Notes under the pieces: generated by a model
Seen by the model: only the letters and a program-made list of their open reading frames with translations
Databases searched by the model: none
What the model was told of the DNA's origin: nothing
In this document: positions 21,771 to 32,868 of the stretch, one piece after another
Layout of the letters: every line of letters starts with the position of its first letter
How positions within the stretch are numbered: position 1 is the first letter of the stretch
Made by a program: the position numbers and the translations under genes
Assembly: GCA_023614405.1 (NCBI GenBank)
Contig: CM042685.1
Location: 238,183,661-238,247,660, forward strand
Direction of reading: 5' to 3'
DNA length: 64,000 bases
DNA from: Avena insularis
Taxonomy: Eukaryota; Streptophyta; Magnoliopsida; Poales; Poaceae

Positions 21771-22745
21771 TTATTTAGTCGGGGTGACAAGCTCCTCCAA
21801 CAACAAGGACTTCCTCTTCTTGGGAGGATTTGACCTTAGTTCATATAGTAATTCTTGAAAACAAAAATCACCAGGACTAAAGCTCCTCTCAATAAGATCG
21901 ATGTCTTGTTGGGTAAATATAGATGATGCATCTGCTACCTTTGCTTCTTGTCTCTGCATAATCTGCAACTCAAATTCTTCAAGTAAAAGGATCCAACAGA
22001 TCAGTCTTGTCTTATGAAACTTCCTCTCGAGGAGTTCTTTTAAACCATCACGATCTGTATGAACTCTTACTTTTGCATCAACAATATAAGAACGAAACTT
22101 ATCACAAGAGAAAAATACAGCAAAGAGTTCCCTTTCTTCCTTAGGATAATTATTGTGATCACTATTGAGAGTTCTACTAGCATGATGTATAATATTAAAT
22201 CTGCGACCTATATGTTGTCCCAGATTTACTCCCGTAGCATCGTCACTAGCCTCACATATTAAATCAAAAGTCATATCCCATATAGGTGGTTTAATGACGG
22301 GAGCTCGAGACAAAGCATATTTAAGTTTATAAAAGGCAATAAGGCATTTATCATCAAATTAACTCTTACTCCCTTTTGCAATAGATTAGTCAAAGGTTTA
22401 GAAATTCCTGAAAAATTCCGAATGAACCTTCTATAAAATCCTACATGACCAAGAAAACTTCTTATACCTTTTACATCCCTTGGTTGTGGCATTCTCTCTA
22501 TTGCTTCAACTTTAGCCCTATCTACTTCAATACCCTTACCTGATACTTTGTGTCCAAGGACTATGCCTTCTTTGACCATAAAATGGCACTTCTCCTAGTT
22601 TAGAACAAGATTAGTCTCTTCGCAACGCTGCAAAATTCTATTGATATTTTCCAAGCAACTAGTAAACGAAGTTCCATAGATAGAAAAAATCATCCATAAA
22701 TACTTCCATTATAAGTTCTATAAAATCTGCAAATATCCTTGAAAT
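21771..22745 (-). pseudogene. Element G reverse transcriptase C-terminal part and RNase H
   Basis: The frame starts at the LINE2 junction with IFADFIELIMEVFMDDF, carrying the RT catalytic FMDD (near 22690). It continues with LENINRILQRCEETNLVLN, the tail GHKVSGKGIEVDRAKVEAI, and SFLGHVGFYRRFIRNFS. RNase H follows from about 22270 (CEASDDATGVNLGQ, HHASRTLN, EERELFAVFFSCDKFRSYIV, HTDRDGLKELL). It ends with LLLEELVTPTK and a stop at 21771. Frameshifts lie at the FMDD box (one extra T) and near 22350. No integrase zinc finger or DDE core follows. Confidence 0.82.
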
Positions 22746-25700
22746 AGGCTTTAGCCCCGCTTTATAAATAAAGCAAACGTCCACAAGAAGTCACAAGGTT
22801 CGGAACCATCCAAAACACATGCTGGGGCCACAACACAAGATGGCCCAAAAAGAGAGAAAACGCCACCTCGCCAAGCGAGGACACACCAAAAAAAGAGAGG
22901 CAACGTCGGACTAGGGGGGAGCCGCCTCCAAGAGCCGTTGAAGTGTCGCATCCAGCCTCGCCTTGTCCTGCTATCTACACAATGGGTACCATAGCTGCAG
23001 AGAGGCCAGAAAGTGAAAAAAATGAGTCAGAGGCACGCCGAGGAAGAATCTTCTCAATAACCATCTTATTCCGGATGCTCCAGAGTGCCCAGGACATTGC
23101 AGCAAACACTAGCCAGAAAAGGCGGCGGCCCTTTCCTGCCCAGTTCGCTTGGGTTTCTAGGAACTCCCTGAGATCATGGGCCTGCCAGTCCGGGCCCAAC
23201 GCATCCATGATGAAGCTCCAAAGAAACCAAGCCGGAGGAAGGTGATCATTATGTGGGAGCCCGTCTCCAGGATCCCACACAATGGACATAGCCCATCTCC
23301 CGTCCCATGTCTCTTGGACACCTCCACCCCCGAGGGGAGCCTATCGTGAAGCAGCTGCCACACAAAAATTTTAGTCTTTAGCAGGAGAGGAGCTTTCCAG
23401 AGGGGTTTTGTCCATGGGAGGGCCGCGCGGCCGAACAGGGCCCGATAGGCCGAGCTAACCGAGAAGGCCCCGGACAGGGTAAGGCTCCACGTCACACTAT
23501 CGGGTTCGTCCGCCAGGGTATCCGGGAGCTCCGCCCTAAGTTCCCTCCAAGCTTTAGTTTCCTCCGGGCCAAAGGTACGACGGAACGAGATGTTCTAAGT
23601 CCCTTCTAGGAACACGGTGGATACCCGAAGCGATGGCTCGGAACAAATGGCGAATAGGCTCGGGTACACCCCCCGTAGGGGGCGCTCCTGGAGCCAGGAG
23701 TCCAACCAAAACATGGTTCCCTCCCTGTTCCCAATAGAGACTGTGACCCCAAGCCGGATCTCGTTCTTAATTTCCTGGATGGAGTTCCAGAACTGGGAGC
23801 CATCCCTCCAGTCGCAGTCCAAAAGGGGCCGACCCCACAGGTACTTGGCCTTAATGAGCTTAAGCCAAAGGCCCCCATCATCCCGCAGAATCCGCCACAC
23901 CCATCGTAGCATCAGGGCCTTATTGAACTGGCGGGATGCGAGGATACCTATGCCCCCAAATTCCTTGGGGGCGCAAATATCTGCCCACTTGATCATATGG
24001 TACTTCTGGCGCCCCAAGGGGTCTTGCCAGAAGAACATGAAGAGCTCCTTGTCAAACGCCCCATGTACCCCCTCAGAAAGGAGGTACAGGCCCATCATAT
24101 ACATGGGAAGGCTGGACAGGCAGGAATCAATCGAGATGGTCTTGCTACCTTTAGATGTGAATCTTCCACACCAAGGTTCAGACCTTGAGCGCACCCTGTC
24201 CACCAGTGGCTCTAGGTCCCTCATAAGGATCCTGGTGTCATGGACCGGCATCCCTAGATAAGTGATGGGGAAGGAGGAAAGCCGACAATTAAAGTTGTTA
24301 GCTATCCTCTGCTGCTCGTCTTGAGAGAACCCCAGCACGATAACCTCGCTCTTGTCGAAGTTAATCCGTAGACCCAACATTTCTTGAAAGCATAAGAGGA
24401 GGAACTTGAGGTTCGCAATATCTAGAGTTGAACCTTCAATCATGATCATTGTGTCGTCTGCGTACTGGAGCTGGGTGAGCCCCCCCCCCCCGGAATGAGG
24501 TGGCCGACCACTCCGGAGATGTGGCCAGCTACCTTGGCTTTTTCAAGCATTTCTGCGATGGCGTCTACCGCCGCGTTGAAGAGAAGGGGGATAGGGGGTG
24601 CCACTGTCTAACACCACAGGAGGGGTGGAAGTATGGCCCAATATCGCCATTGATGTTAATCCCGGTGCTCCCGGTCATGGCGAACTGCATAATCTAGGTG
24701 ATCAGGCGATCGTCAAATCCTCGTCTAATGAGGATCTGCCGAAGAAATCGCCAGTCCAGATGGTCGTAGGCCTTCTGGAAGTCTAGCTTCAATAAGATGC
24801 CTTTCAACTTCCTCGACTTGATCTCGTGGATAACCTCATGGAGGGCGAGGATCCCATCATGTATGAATCTTCCTTTGAGGAAGGCAAATTGATACAGGTG
24901 GGTGAGGCGCTCCATGACCGGGGCAAGGCGGGATGCACAGACTTTCGCAAAGATCTGTTGAATGACATTGAGAACCGTAATGGGCCTAAATTGGCGAATG
25001 TCTGAGGCCCCTGTCACTTTCGGGATCAGGGTTATAATGCCAAGATTCAGCCGTCCCATCACAAGGGTCCTAGTGTAGAACTCCTGGAACATCGGCATGA
25101 TGACCGGTTGGAGTTCCCTCTAGAAGGTCTGGAAGAAAGCTACCAGTTGGCCTTCAAGGCCTTCACCGTCCGCTCTACCTCCTCCGGCAGGAATGGGAGA
25201 GTGAGCTCTGCATTCTCGTCATCTGTGACCCTGGCCCTAGGCGGACAGACATCAGCTGCCAACGCGCCCCCAGTGTGGGGTCCTACCGAGAAGAGCGCCT
25301 TATAGAACGAGTAGATATGGGAGGATAGTGCCCCTGCCTCCTCGATAAGGTGCTCATTGTCCCATAGGCAGGGAATAGAGAATTTCCCATGGCGCCCATT
25401 GGCCACCGCATGGAAATAGGCCGTGTTCGCATCTCCCTGGAGGAGCCAGTTCTAGCAGCTGTGTTGCCGCCAGAATAGCTCCTCCCCCTTGTAGATCTCA
25501 ACTAGAGAGGTCTCTAAAGCATAACGGTGTGACCACTCGTTCGCTGAGAGGCCCACCGAGTCTGCCGCCAGGTCAAGGGCCTGGATCACCTCCAGCAGAG
25601 CTCCTTTCTGGAGTCTCATCGCTGCTCCCAAGTTTGCCCCCCAACCCCTCATGAATTGGCAGGCAATTTTAGCGCATTGGTGCCAGACGTCCACCGCACT

Positions 25701-26372
25701 GAATATTCTAGGGGGATTCGTCGCAGCTGTCAGCCATTTGGCCTAGACCACTTCCACAAAACCTGGCTGGTTAAGCCAGAAGTTTTCAAAGTGGAAGCGG
25801 TTCAGCTGTGGCGGTGAGCTCCCCCCGGTCGATAGAAGCAGTGGAACATGATCCGAGCCTATCCTGGTGATGGCGCGGAGAGAGCAAAGAGGGAAGGCAA
25901 CCTCCCAATCCACAGAAACCAAGACGCTGTCGAGGACACTTCTAACAGGATCAGCCATGTTGTCTGTCCAAGTGAAGCGGGCTCCCACTCGCGTGATCTC
26001 TCTAAGAGCGAGATCAGTGATGCAATCGTTGAACATCCTCATGCGCGGGACGTCCACGTTGTTGGAGCTCATATCATGAGGGGAGAGAATCAGGTTGAAG
26101 TTGCCCGCCACAACAACCGGGGTGGTGCAGTGCTCTACCTTGCCCTTTTGTTCCGCAAGGAACGCTAGAGACCGTCTATGGTCCATAGGGCCATAGACAA
26201 TGATTACCTCCCATCGGAGGTTGGATTGTCTATGGGTGAGGGACATACTCACAAAGAATTCCCCGCGGTCCATGTCCTCCACCTCAAAGGTATCCTTCTT
26301 GACGCCAAGGATGATGCCCCCAGAGTGTCCCGATGTCGGGAGCCAGTTCCAAGCAAACTTGTGACGCGATGC
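22746..26372 (-). mobile_element. LINE2: L1/Karma-type LINE inserted in element G RT
   Basis: A minus-strand LINE lies between ATCCTTGAAAT (22735-22745) and ATCTTTGAAAA (26373-26383), which match at 9 of 11 positions and read as the target-site duplication. Outside it, element G's RT reads ATFQRC on one side and IFADF on the other, as expected for an interrupted FQRC-MMSIFADF box. The element starts inside the endonuclease, so it is 5'-truncated. The 3' end has no clear poly(A). It contains a 12-C run at 24480-24491. Confidence 0.85.
22950..26370 (-). pseudogene. LINE2 ORF2 remnant: endonuclease, RT, zinc-binding domain
   Basis: Endonuclease at 25743-26370 (WLPTSGHSGGIILGV, VVVAGNFNLILSP, RIGSDHVPLLL). 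The N-terminal RT region is at 25140-25694. The RT core is at 24694-25098 (LNLGIITLIPKV, IRQFRPITVLNV, FLKGRFIHDGIL, LLKLDFQKAYDHLDW) and the catalytic LQYADDTMIM is near 24455. A zf-RVT and C-terminal region is at 22975-23495 (LWKAPLLLKTKIFVWQLLHD, CPLCGILETGSHI). It is split into at least six frames by stops and indels, including a frame change at the poly-C tract just before YADD. The endonuclease and RT motifs are nevertheless easily read, so it is fairly young. Confidence 0.82.
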
Positions 26373-26586
26373 ATCTTTGAAAAGTAGCTGGAGCATTACA
26401 TAGACCAAAAGGAATGTGTCGGTAAGCATGTAAACCATAACGACTAATGAAAGTTGTTTTAAGTTGGTCTTCAGGATGAACAGCTATTTGGGAAAAACTA
26501 GAATATCCATCCAAGCAACAAAAATGAGTGTGGTTTGCTAACCTCTCTAAAGTTTGATCTATGAATGGTAAATGATAGTGATCTTT
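26373..26586 (-). pseudogene. Element G RT, middle fragment
   Basis: The minus strand reads HYHLPFIDQTLERLANHTHF, then LDGYSSFSQIAVHPEDQLKT, then HIPFGLCNAPATFQRC, where LINE2 cuts in. This contains the RT palm motif GYS.FSQI and the PFGLCNAPATFQ box. It joins to 35021 once element H is removed (RKLNKETRKD then HYHLPF). Confidence 0.85.
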
Positions 26587-27666
26587 TGTTAGGTCTGACC
26601 CCTTAGGGAGGCCTGATCTTTCACGAATCCCGTGGAAATCAAGGATGGAGTGAGGGAGTGAGGAGGGGGGATGAAATCCACGAACTCACACATGAAGAAC
26701 TCGATGAACACACACACACACGAAAACACGATAAGGCCGATAGCTCACGCTAGTGGCAACCGGTCCAACACAATCCCTAGGATCGGCGTTGGGCAATACA
26801 CTCTCCCACGACCAACAACGGGGGTGAGAGGCTTGATGAGATCTTAACTACTTGGAGACGAGACACCGAACTCCAAGGACTTGTACAACTTGAACGCACG
26901 AGGCAAAATCCAAGAGGCGGGGTATAATTGGTGCTCCTTGTCAAGGAGCATGAGAATAGCAATTGATAGATCCTCAAGGGGTGTCTTCAGTTACCATTAT
27001 CCAAGTCTAAGCATTACAATGGAGGGTGGGGGCTATTTATAGGCCAGTCACATAAATAGGGGTAGTTTGCGAATGAAACGGTAAAGTATAGTAAGGGCGT
27101 ACATGGTGCTAGGCCGAGTTGACGCGTGTAGGTTCAGGCACGACCGATAGTATCGGACGTGGGACCGGTAGTACCGGTCATGACCGGTAGTACCTCTCTT
27201 GGGACCGGTAGTACCGCTCGCGGTCCTGGAGCCTCAATTGGATCCTTCGGTAGTGAGCGGTAGCAGAGGGCGGTAGTACCGCTGACCGGTAGTACCGGTT
27301 CTGGTGCCCGGTAGTACCGCTGAGGCCTAGGGCTTCGGTTGATTCCGTCTGGCGTGCGTGGTAGTGGTGTTCGGTAGTGTCGTGCGTCCGGTAGTACCGG
27401 TGGTGGTATCCGGTAATACCGTTGGGGACAGAAGGTTGTCGGTCACTTCCATCGTGGTTGCTCCGTTCCATGGGTCCTTCTCTTCATACCTGAGGATGCA
27501 CAGAGTCGGCGTATGAAGTAGCAAGCCATCCAGAGTATTGAAATCACACGAGGAAAGGAGCGAGTTAACCTTGGCTTGTAGGAGTTTGGCTCGAGCGCGG
27601 GTCATTGGTCCACTTGGGGGACTAGTAGGCGGCGATGTAGAAGTGTCTGTAGGACGGGATACATCA
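26587..27666 (-). repeat. Element H 3' LTR
   Basis: On the minus strand it starts TGATGTATCCCGTCC and ends CAGACCTAACA. It is 1080 bases and matches 33919-35020 over its whole length. It contains an array of CCGGTAGTACCGG-type palindromes at about 27136-27420 and, near its start, a conserved coding tail (GPMTRARAKLLQ, 27560-27620) that is part of the pol frame in this group of elements. Confidence 0.9.
27136..27425. repeat. CCGGTAGTACCGG palindrome array in H 3' LTR
   Basis: About ten copies of (C)GGTAGTACCG(G), many preceded by GACC, are irregularly spaced by 10-40 bases. The core CGGTAGTACCG is nearly self-complementary. An equivalent array is in the other LTR at 34489-34775, and three copies are in the leader at 33578-33657. 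Confidence 0.85.
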
Positions 27667-28770
27667 GCTCCCCCCCCCTTGGGGAAGATCCGTCCTCGAC
27701 TCTTCAACCTTCTCAACTTCATCTTCTCCATGGAATAACGAAAGATCCTTGACATTGAACGTCGGGCTCACAAGGTACTTTGATGTTGGGATATTGATGA
27801 TGTAGGCATTGTTGTTGATCCTCTTGAGTACTTTGAATGGTCCATCACCTCTTGGCTTGAGCTTGGAGTCGTGATCCTTGCAGAACTGGTCTTTACGCAA
27901 GTGTAGCCACACAAGGTCGCCTTCTTCGAAGATCATCTCTTTCTTGTTCTTGTTTATCCTTGATGTTTGGCGAAGGACTTGCTGTTCGATCATAGCTCTT
28001 GTGTCTTCATGGAGTTTTTTCATTGCTTGGGCATGCTTATCGACGTCCATGGTGGTGCGTTCGTGGAGAGGAAGAGGTAGTATGTCAAGCGCGATGAGAG
28101 GCTCGAATCCATAGACGATCATGAACGGGCTCATCATGGTGGTGGAGTGCTTTGCGCGATTGTAGGCGAACTCAGCGTGTGGGATACATTCCTCCCAATC
28201 TTTAAGATTCTTCTTTATAAACACGCGGAGAAGTGTGCCAAGGCTTCGGTTGACGACCTCGGTTTGGCCATCGGGTTGAGGATGCGAGGCAGACGAGAAT
28301 AGTAGCTTGATGCCGAGCTTGGCCATGAGTGTCTTCCAAATGTATCTGATGAATTTGACGTCGTGGTCGGAGACGATTGTTCGTGGAACTCCATGAAGGT
28401 GGATTATTTCCCTGAAAAACAGATTTGCGACATGTGAAGCATCATCGGTCTTATGGCACGGAATGAAGTGTGCCATTTTTGAAAAACGATCCACTACAAC
28501 AAATATAGAATCGTGACCATGTCTAGACCTAGGCAAACCTAGCACAAAGACCATGCTAATGTCCGACCAAGGTGCATGAGGAATGGGCAATGGCATATAA
28601 AGACCAAAAGAGTTAGACTTAGACTTAGCTTGGGCACATGTAGTGCAACGTTGGACGTGTCGCTCACGTCGTGCTTCATCTTGGGCCAATAATAGTGAGT
28701 GAAGAGAATGTCATATGTCTTGTCACGTCCAAAGTGACCCATAAGGCCTCCACCATGGGACTCTTGAAGA
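27664..28770 (-). pseudogene. Element H integrase
   Basis: Integrase zinc region ending [12 protein letters not shown] (near 28640). The core has [15 protein letters not shown], where the usual ISMDFVLGLP catalytic Asp is Val, then [10 protein letters not shown] (second Asp kept) and [12 protein letters not shown] (third motif kept). The C-terminal module [22 protein letters not shown] and a tail [19 protein letters not shown] follow. The open frame of 341 codons ends exactly at the LTR start. Loss of the first catalytic Asp predicts an inactive enzyme. There is no canonical chromodomain; a CRM-type tail is expected here. Confidence 0.85.
27667..27682 (-). other. Element H polypurine tract inside the pol frame
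   Basis: The minus strand reads CCCCAAGGGGGGGGGAGC directly before the LTR start TGATG. The G run has nine bases. In the integrase frame it encodes QGGGS followed by TGA, the first three bases of the LTR; in the neighbouring frame it continues into the LTR. Confidence 0.8.
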
Positions 28771-29408
28771 AGCAAAATTTGTAGAGACGACTTTGGAATG
28801 CAAAGCTTGTTTTGTTTGAATAGAAAACCCTTATGCAAATAGAAATCATCAACCCCCTTGTCTATTGAACACTTTGCGAAAATTGATCCAAAGAATGGGT
28901 CGGAAGCGTACAATGATTTGATGTCATCAAGACCCAACACATTGACTTTGAGGCGCGTAAGAAGGCTCGTATTTTTGTGAGACAAAGCGTCCGCTACTAC
29001 ATTTTCTTTGCCATGCTTGTACTTGACAATGTACGGGAAAGACTCCATGAACTCAACCAACTTGGCGTGCCTTTTTCTCAAATTGGCTTGACCCTTAAGA
29101 TACTTCAACGACTCATGGTCGGAATGTATGATAAATTCTTTGAGCCAAAGGTAGTGTTGCCACACTTGAAGGACACGAACTAAGGAAAAAAGCTCTTTGT
29201 CATAAATTGGATAGTTAAGGCTTGCGCCATCAAGTTTCTTGCTATGGTATGCAATAGGACGCCCATTTTGCATAAGGACGCCTACAATGCCCATACCACT
29301 AGAGTCACACTCGATCTCAAAAGTGTTTGTGAAATTCGGTAAAGCAAGGAGTGGTGCTTCGGTGAGCCTCTTTTTGAGCTCATCAAATGCCTTTTGTTGT
29401 GCTTTGCC
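28700..29408 (-). pseudogene. Element H RNase H and integrase N-terminal region
   Basis: After a TGG-to-TAG stop at 29409 the frame continues through [20 protein letters not shown] (RNase H first Asp), [32 protein letters not shown] and [10 protein letters not shown]. The integrase zinc finger start is [19 protein letters not shown] (near 28740). It is well preserved over 250 codons. Confidence 0.85.
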
Positions 29409-30488
29409 CTAAATGAATGTGACATTTTTCTTGGTCAACTCGTTGAGAGGGCAAGCAATGGTTGAAAAGTCTTTCACGAAGCGACGGTAGAAACCGGCCA
29501 ACCCATGAAAACTATGAAGTTCACTAACATTGGTAGGGATGGGCCAATCTCGTATGTCCTTAACTTTTGAGACATCAACTTCCATGCCATTAGAAGAAAC
29601 AACAAAACCAAGGGAAATCAGTTTGTCTTTCGCAAAAGTACACTTCGGGAGATTAGCATATAGATTTTCATGATTAAGGATTTGAAGGACCTCCTTAACA
29701 TGTGTAACATGCTCCACTAGTGACTTGCTATAGACAAGAATATCATCAAAGTAAACAACGCCACTCTTTCCAATGAGAGATCTCAAAATATGGTTCATAA
29801 GGCGCATGAAGGTGGATGGTGCATTAGATAAGCCAAAAGGCATAACCAACCATTCATAGAGACCAAGTTTGGTCTTGAATGTGGTTTTCCACTCATCACC
29901 CTCGGCCATGCGTATTTGATGGTAACCACTACGAAGATCAATTTTGGAAAATATAGTGGCTCCACACAACTCATCAAGCATGTCATCAAGGTGCGGTACA
30001 GGATGTCGATAACGCACGGTGATAGCATTGATTGGACGGCAGTCCATGCATAACCACAACGTATCATCTGTCTTTGGGACAAGAATCACGGGTACCGCGC
30101 TTGGGCTAGTTCTTACTTGTATCAAACCTTTGGAGACGAGTTGGTTGATTTGTCGTTCTATCTCCTTCGTCTCTTCCGGGTTCGTGCGGTACACGACGCG
30201 GTTTGGAAGGGGTGCGCTGGGTATGAGGTCGATGCGGTGTTCGATTCCACGAAGAGGGGGTAGTCCATGAGGAAGCTCTTCGGGGAACACATCTTGGAAT
30301 TCCTGCAAAAGAGTCATCAAATAAGGAGGAACATTTGTCAAGTCAATAGTTCCTTGTGCTAGTCCCTTGAATATAAGGACATAGTGCAAGATGGATGGGT
30401 TGTTCCTCACTTCTCTCATCTCACTTTTGGTAGCAAGAAGAACACTCTTAGCTTTTCCACTTGAGTTTGGCTTGTGGCTCTCACTCAC
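29409..30488 (-). pseudogene. Element H reverse transcriptase
   Basis: A 359-codon open frame holds EFQDVFPEELPHGLPPLRGIEH (linker), VVYRTNPEETKEIERQI, LWLCMDCRPINAITVRYRHPVPHLDDM, IFSKIDLRSGYHQIRM, MPFGLSNAPSTFMRLMNHIL and the catalytic VVYFDDILVYSK (near 29745). LGFVVSSNGMEVDVSKV and GLAGFYRRFVKDFS follow. All RT motifs including FDD are intact. A frameshift separates it from protease. Confidence 0.88.
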
Positions 30489-30503
30489 TATGGTGTGCTT
30501 CTC

Positions 30504-31121
30504 TCACTCACTTCTCTTCTCACAAGATGGTGTTGTGCTTTGCGCCCTCGTTAAAGCCTTTGCATTGTCCTCAATTATTTGGCTAGGAGTCATTTGTTGC
30601 AAAACACAAGTCTTGTCAAGCCATTTGAAGGTATAAGCGTTTGTGTGACCACTATGCAAAGCACGCTTGTCATATTGCCACGGCCTACCTAGCAACATGT
30701 GGCAAACCGTCATGGGGACCACATCACACTCCACCGTGTCTTTGTATGGTCCAATTGCGAAAGTTACCGAGACGGTGTGCTTGATCTTGACGGACCCTTG
30801 GTCACTTAGCCATTGTATATGGTAGGGATGCTTGTGTGGATGGAGGGTGAGGTTGAGCTTCTCACACAATTCCGTGCTTGCAAGATTGTGGCAACTCCCT
30901 CCATCGATGACAATTTTGATGGAATTCCCATTGATACCGGCACGAGTTTGAAAGATGTTTGATCTTTGGTATTCATTCTCATTAACTTGAGTAGTTAAGA
31001 CCCTTGTGACCACAAGTGATGGACTTGTGTCATGCTCACACACAAGTAGTTCTTGGTCATGTTCCAAATGTTGCCTAGCCAATGCTTCCTTGACCCTTGC
31101 ATCAAACTCATCTTCACTCAA
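30504..31121 (-). pseudogene. Element H protease
   Basis: A 205-codon frame is centred on the retropepsin-like active site VIDGGSCHNLAS (near 30890), with IKHTVSVTFAIGPYKDTVECDV and the flap/C-terminal box MLLGRPWQYDKRALHSGHTN. The DGG active site (rather than DTG or DSG) is normal for this group. It is separated from gag by an in-frame stop at 31122 and from RT by a frameshift near 30495. Confidence 0.8.
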
Positions 31122-31124
31122 GTA

Positions 31125-31888
31125 TTATTCATCGCCATTGTCGTGGATGAATAATACTTTCTTATTTCCACATGTGGCCGACTTGTGTCCTTTGCCTCCA
31201 CACTTGTAGCATTCACCATTGAATGGTTGATCGTCCTTCGTGTATTTGCCACTTGTGGGCGGTTTTCCTTGAGGAAGTGTTGGCTTGAAGGGAAGCTTGG
31301 TGGTACTTGAGGAGCTTCCATTTGGGGTTGTTGATTTAGTGGTTGGCGCTTGCTTGTAGGTTAAGTACGTCTTTGTCTTGTTGTACTTGATGTCCTCTTG
31401 CACTTGACGTTCGGATTTTGTTGCTATGTGCACAAGCTCAACCATGTTGTTGTACTTTTGGAACTCGGTGATGCGCTTGATTTGTTGGTTCAAGCCATTG
31501 AGGAAACGTGCCATTTTTTTCTCATCACACTCTTCAATGTTTGCACGGATCATGTTGAGCTCCATTTGCTTGAAGTACTCTTCCACGGTCTTTGTCCCTT
31601 GACTAAGCGTTTGAAGCTTGTTGAATAGGTCACACGTGTAGTGCGAAGGAACAAAGCGGGATCTCATATGAGCCTTCATATCTTGCCAAGTTGTAATTGG
31701 AGGCTCTTCTTTTGCTTCACGAGCGATTGGACTTGTTCCCACCAAAGGTTGGCATACTCATCAAACTCGAGGGACGCCATGGGCATCATCTTCTCATTGC
31801 TATAGTTTTGCATGCGGAAGATATTGTCAACCTTGAGTTCCCACGAGAGATATTCTTCGGGTTCATTGGAACCGGTGAACTTGGGCAT
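31125..31888 (-). pseudogene. Element H gag core and zinc knuckle
   Basis: Two overlapping frames carry the Gag core: MPKFTGSNEPEEYLSWELKV and LEFDEYANLWWEQV (31676-31888), then TWQDMKAHMRSRFVPSHYTC, LFNKLQTLSQGTKTVEEYFK, MARFLNGLNQQI and a CCHC knuckle CYKCGGKGHKSATC (near 31195). The frameshift is near 31720. The plus-strand frames here are shadows. Confidence 0.85.
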
Positions 31889-31993
31889 GGTGAATTTGAG
31901 CTTGCCAAAAGTTTCTTCTTCATTGCGGTTCTGATATCGGAGGTTGCCATGATTTTGGTGGCCATCTTCATCATCCGAGCTCTCACGTCTTGC

Positions 31994-32868
31994 TTAGTGA
32001 TGGTGGTGTTGCCCTTGCGATTGTTGTGGTGCCGCATTTGGTGGTGGAACTTGGTCTTGACGACGAGCTTGGGGAGCTTGCTTGTGTTCTTGGCGCGGTT
32101 GATGACGAGGAGGAGGCGCTTGGTCCTCATGACGAGCTTGGGGAGCTTGCTCTTGTTCTTGGCATGGTTGATGACGAGGAGGACAGCGAGACGGATGTGC
32201 AATGGGCCGCTCTCTTTCTTCATGATGCGGAGGAGGCTCGTCATGGTGATCATGTTGTCGATGTTGACGTTCATGTCGATGATGACGCCTTGGTGGGTCT
32301 TCAAGTGCTTCACGTCGATGGCGACCTTGTTCGTCCAATTCAGAGGCTTCACTTGTTGTTGAAGGAATGTGTCGGTGACGATGGGCTTGGGGGTCCACTT
32401 GAGGTTGTTCTTGTTGAATCACGAGTGCCCTTGGTTGTGGTTGGTTTTCTTCATGTCTTGGAGGTCTTGTGGAGAAGTCACCATCATAGCTTGATGTTGC
32501 GGCGTGTCGCGGAGATGGTACCGCTTGAGAGGATCTCATGGAGTGAAGGACGGGTCCATCTTGGTGCCTTGAAGCGTGATGGCGTGAAGAGCTTGATTCA
32601 CTTGAGGAGTGCCGTGACGAGCTTGATTTGCGAGATCGTGGCCTTGCTAGCCCATCAATGAGGCATTGAAGTTTCTCATCCGTTGCGGAGAGAGCACGAC
32701 CAAGAGCTTCATTTTGAAGGCCGAGGTTGTGTTGCATGGCATGCATTTGTCCTCGGACCTCTTCGAAGCGGTTGTCGATGCTCTTGAACTCCACTCGGGT
32801 TTCGCTAAATTGTTCGTCTTGGCGCCGCTCAAGGGTATCACAATGGTAGTTGAATTCTCCTCGGACAT
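31994..32868 (-). pseudogene. Element H gag N-terminal region, Arg/His/Pro/Gln-rich
   Basis: The frame at 31994-32794 begins MEFKSIDNRFEEVRGQMHAM (a short coiled coil, ALGRALSATDEKLQCLIDGL), then becomes an SR-like stretch (RSRKSSSSRHSSSESSSSRH) and a His/Arg/Pro/Gln-rich low-complexity region to 31994. This is the usual disordered N-terminal half of Gag in this group of grass elements. Two imperfect repeats of QAPQARxxDQxPPP lie near 32060-32150. It is probably RNA-binding. Confidence 0.6.

Noticed and set aside
23617..24261. 214-codon plus-strand ORF
   Set aside because: It is antisense to the LINE2 RT region, whose motifs on the minus strand are clear; no recognisable protein features on this strand.
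31697..32661. Plus-strand ORFs of 221 and 223 codons, Val/Leu/Met-rich
   Set aside because: Shadows of the low-complexity Gag region of element H on the other strand; composition explained by reversed His/Arg/Gln codons.
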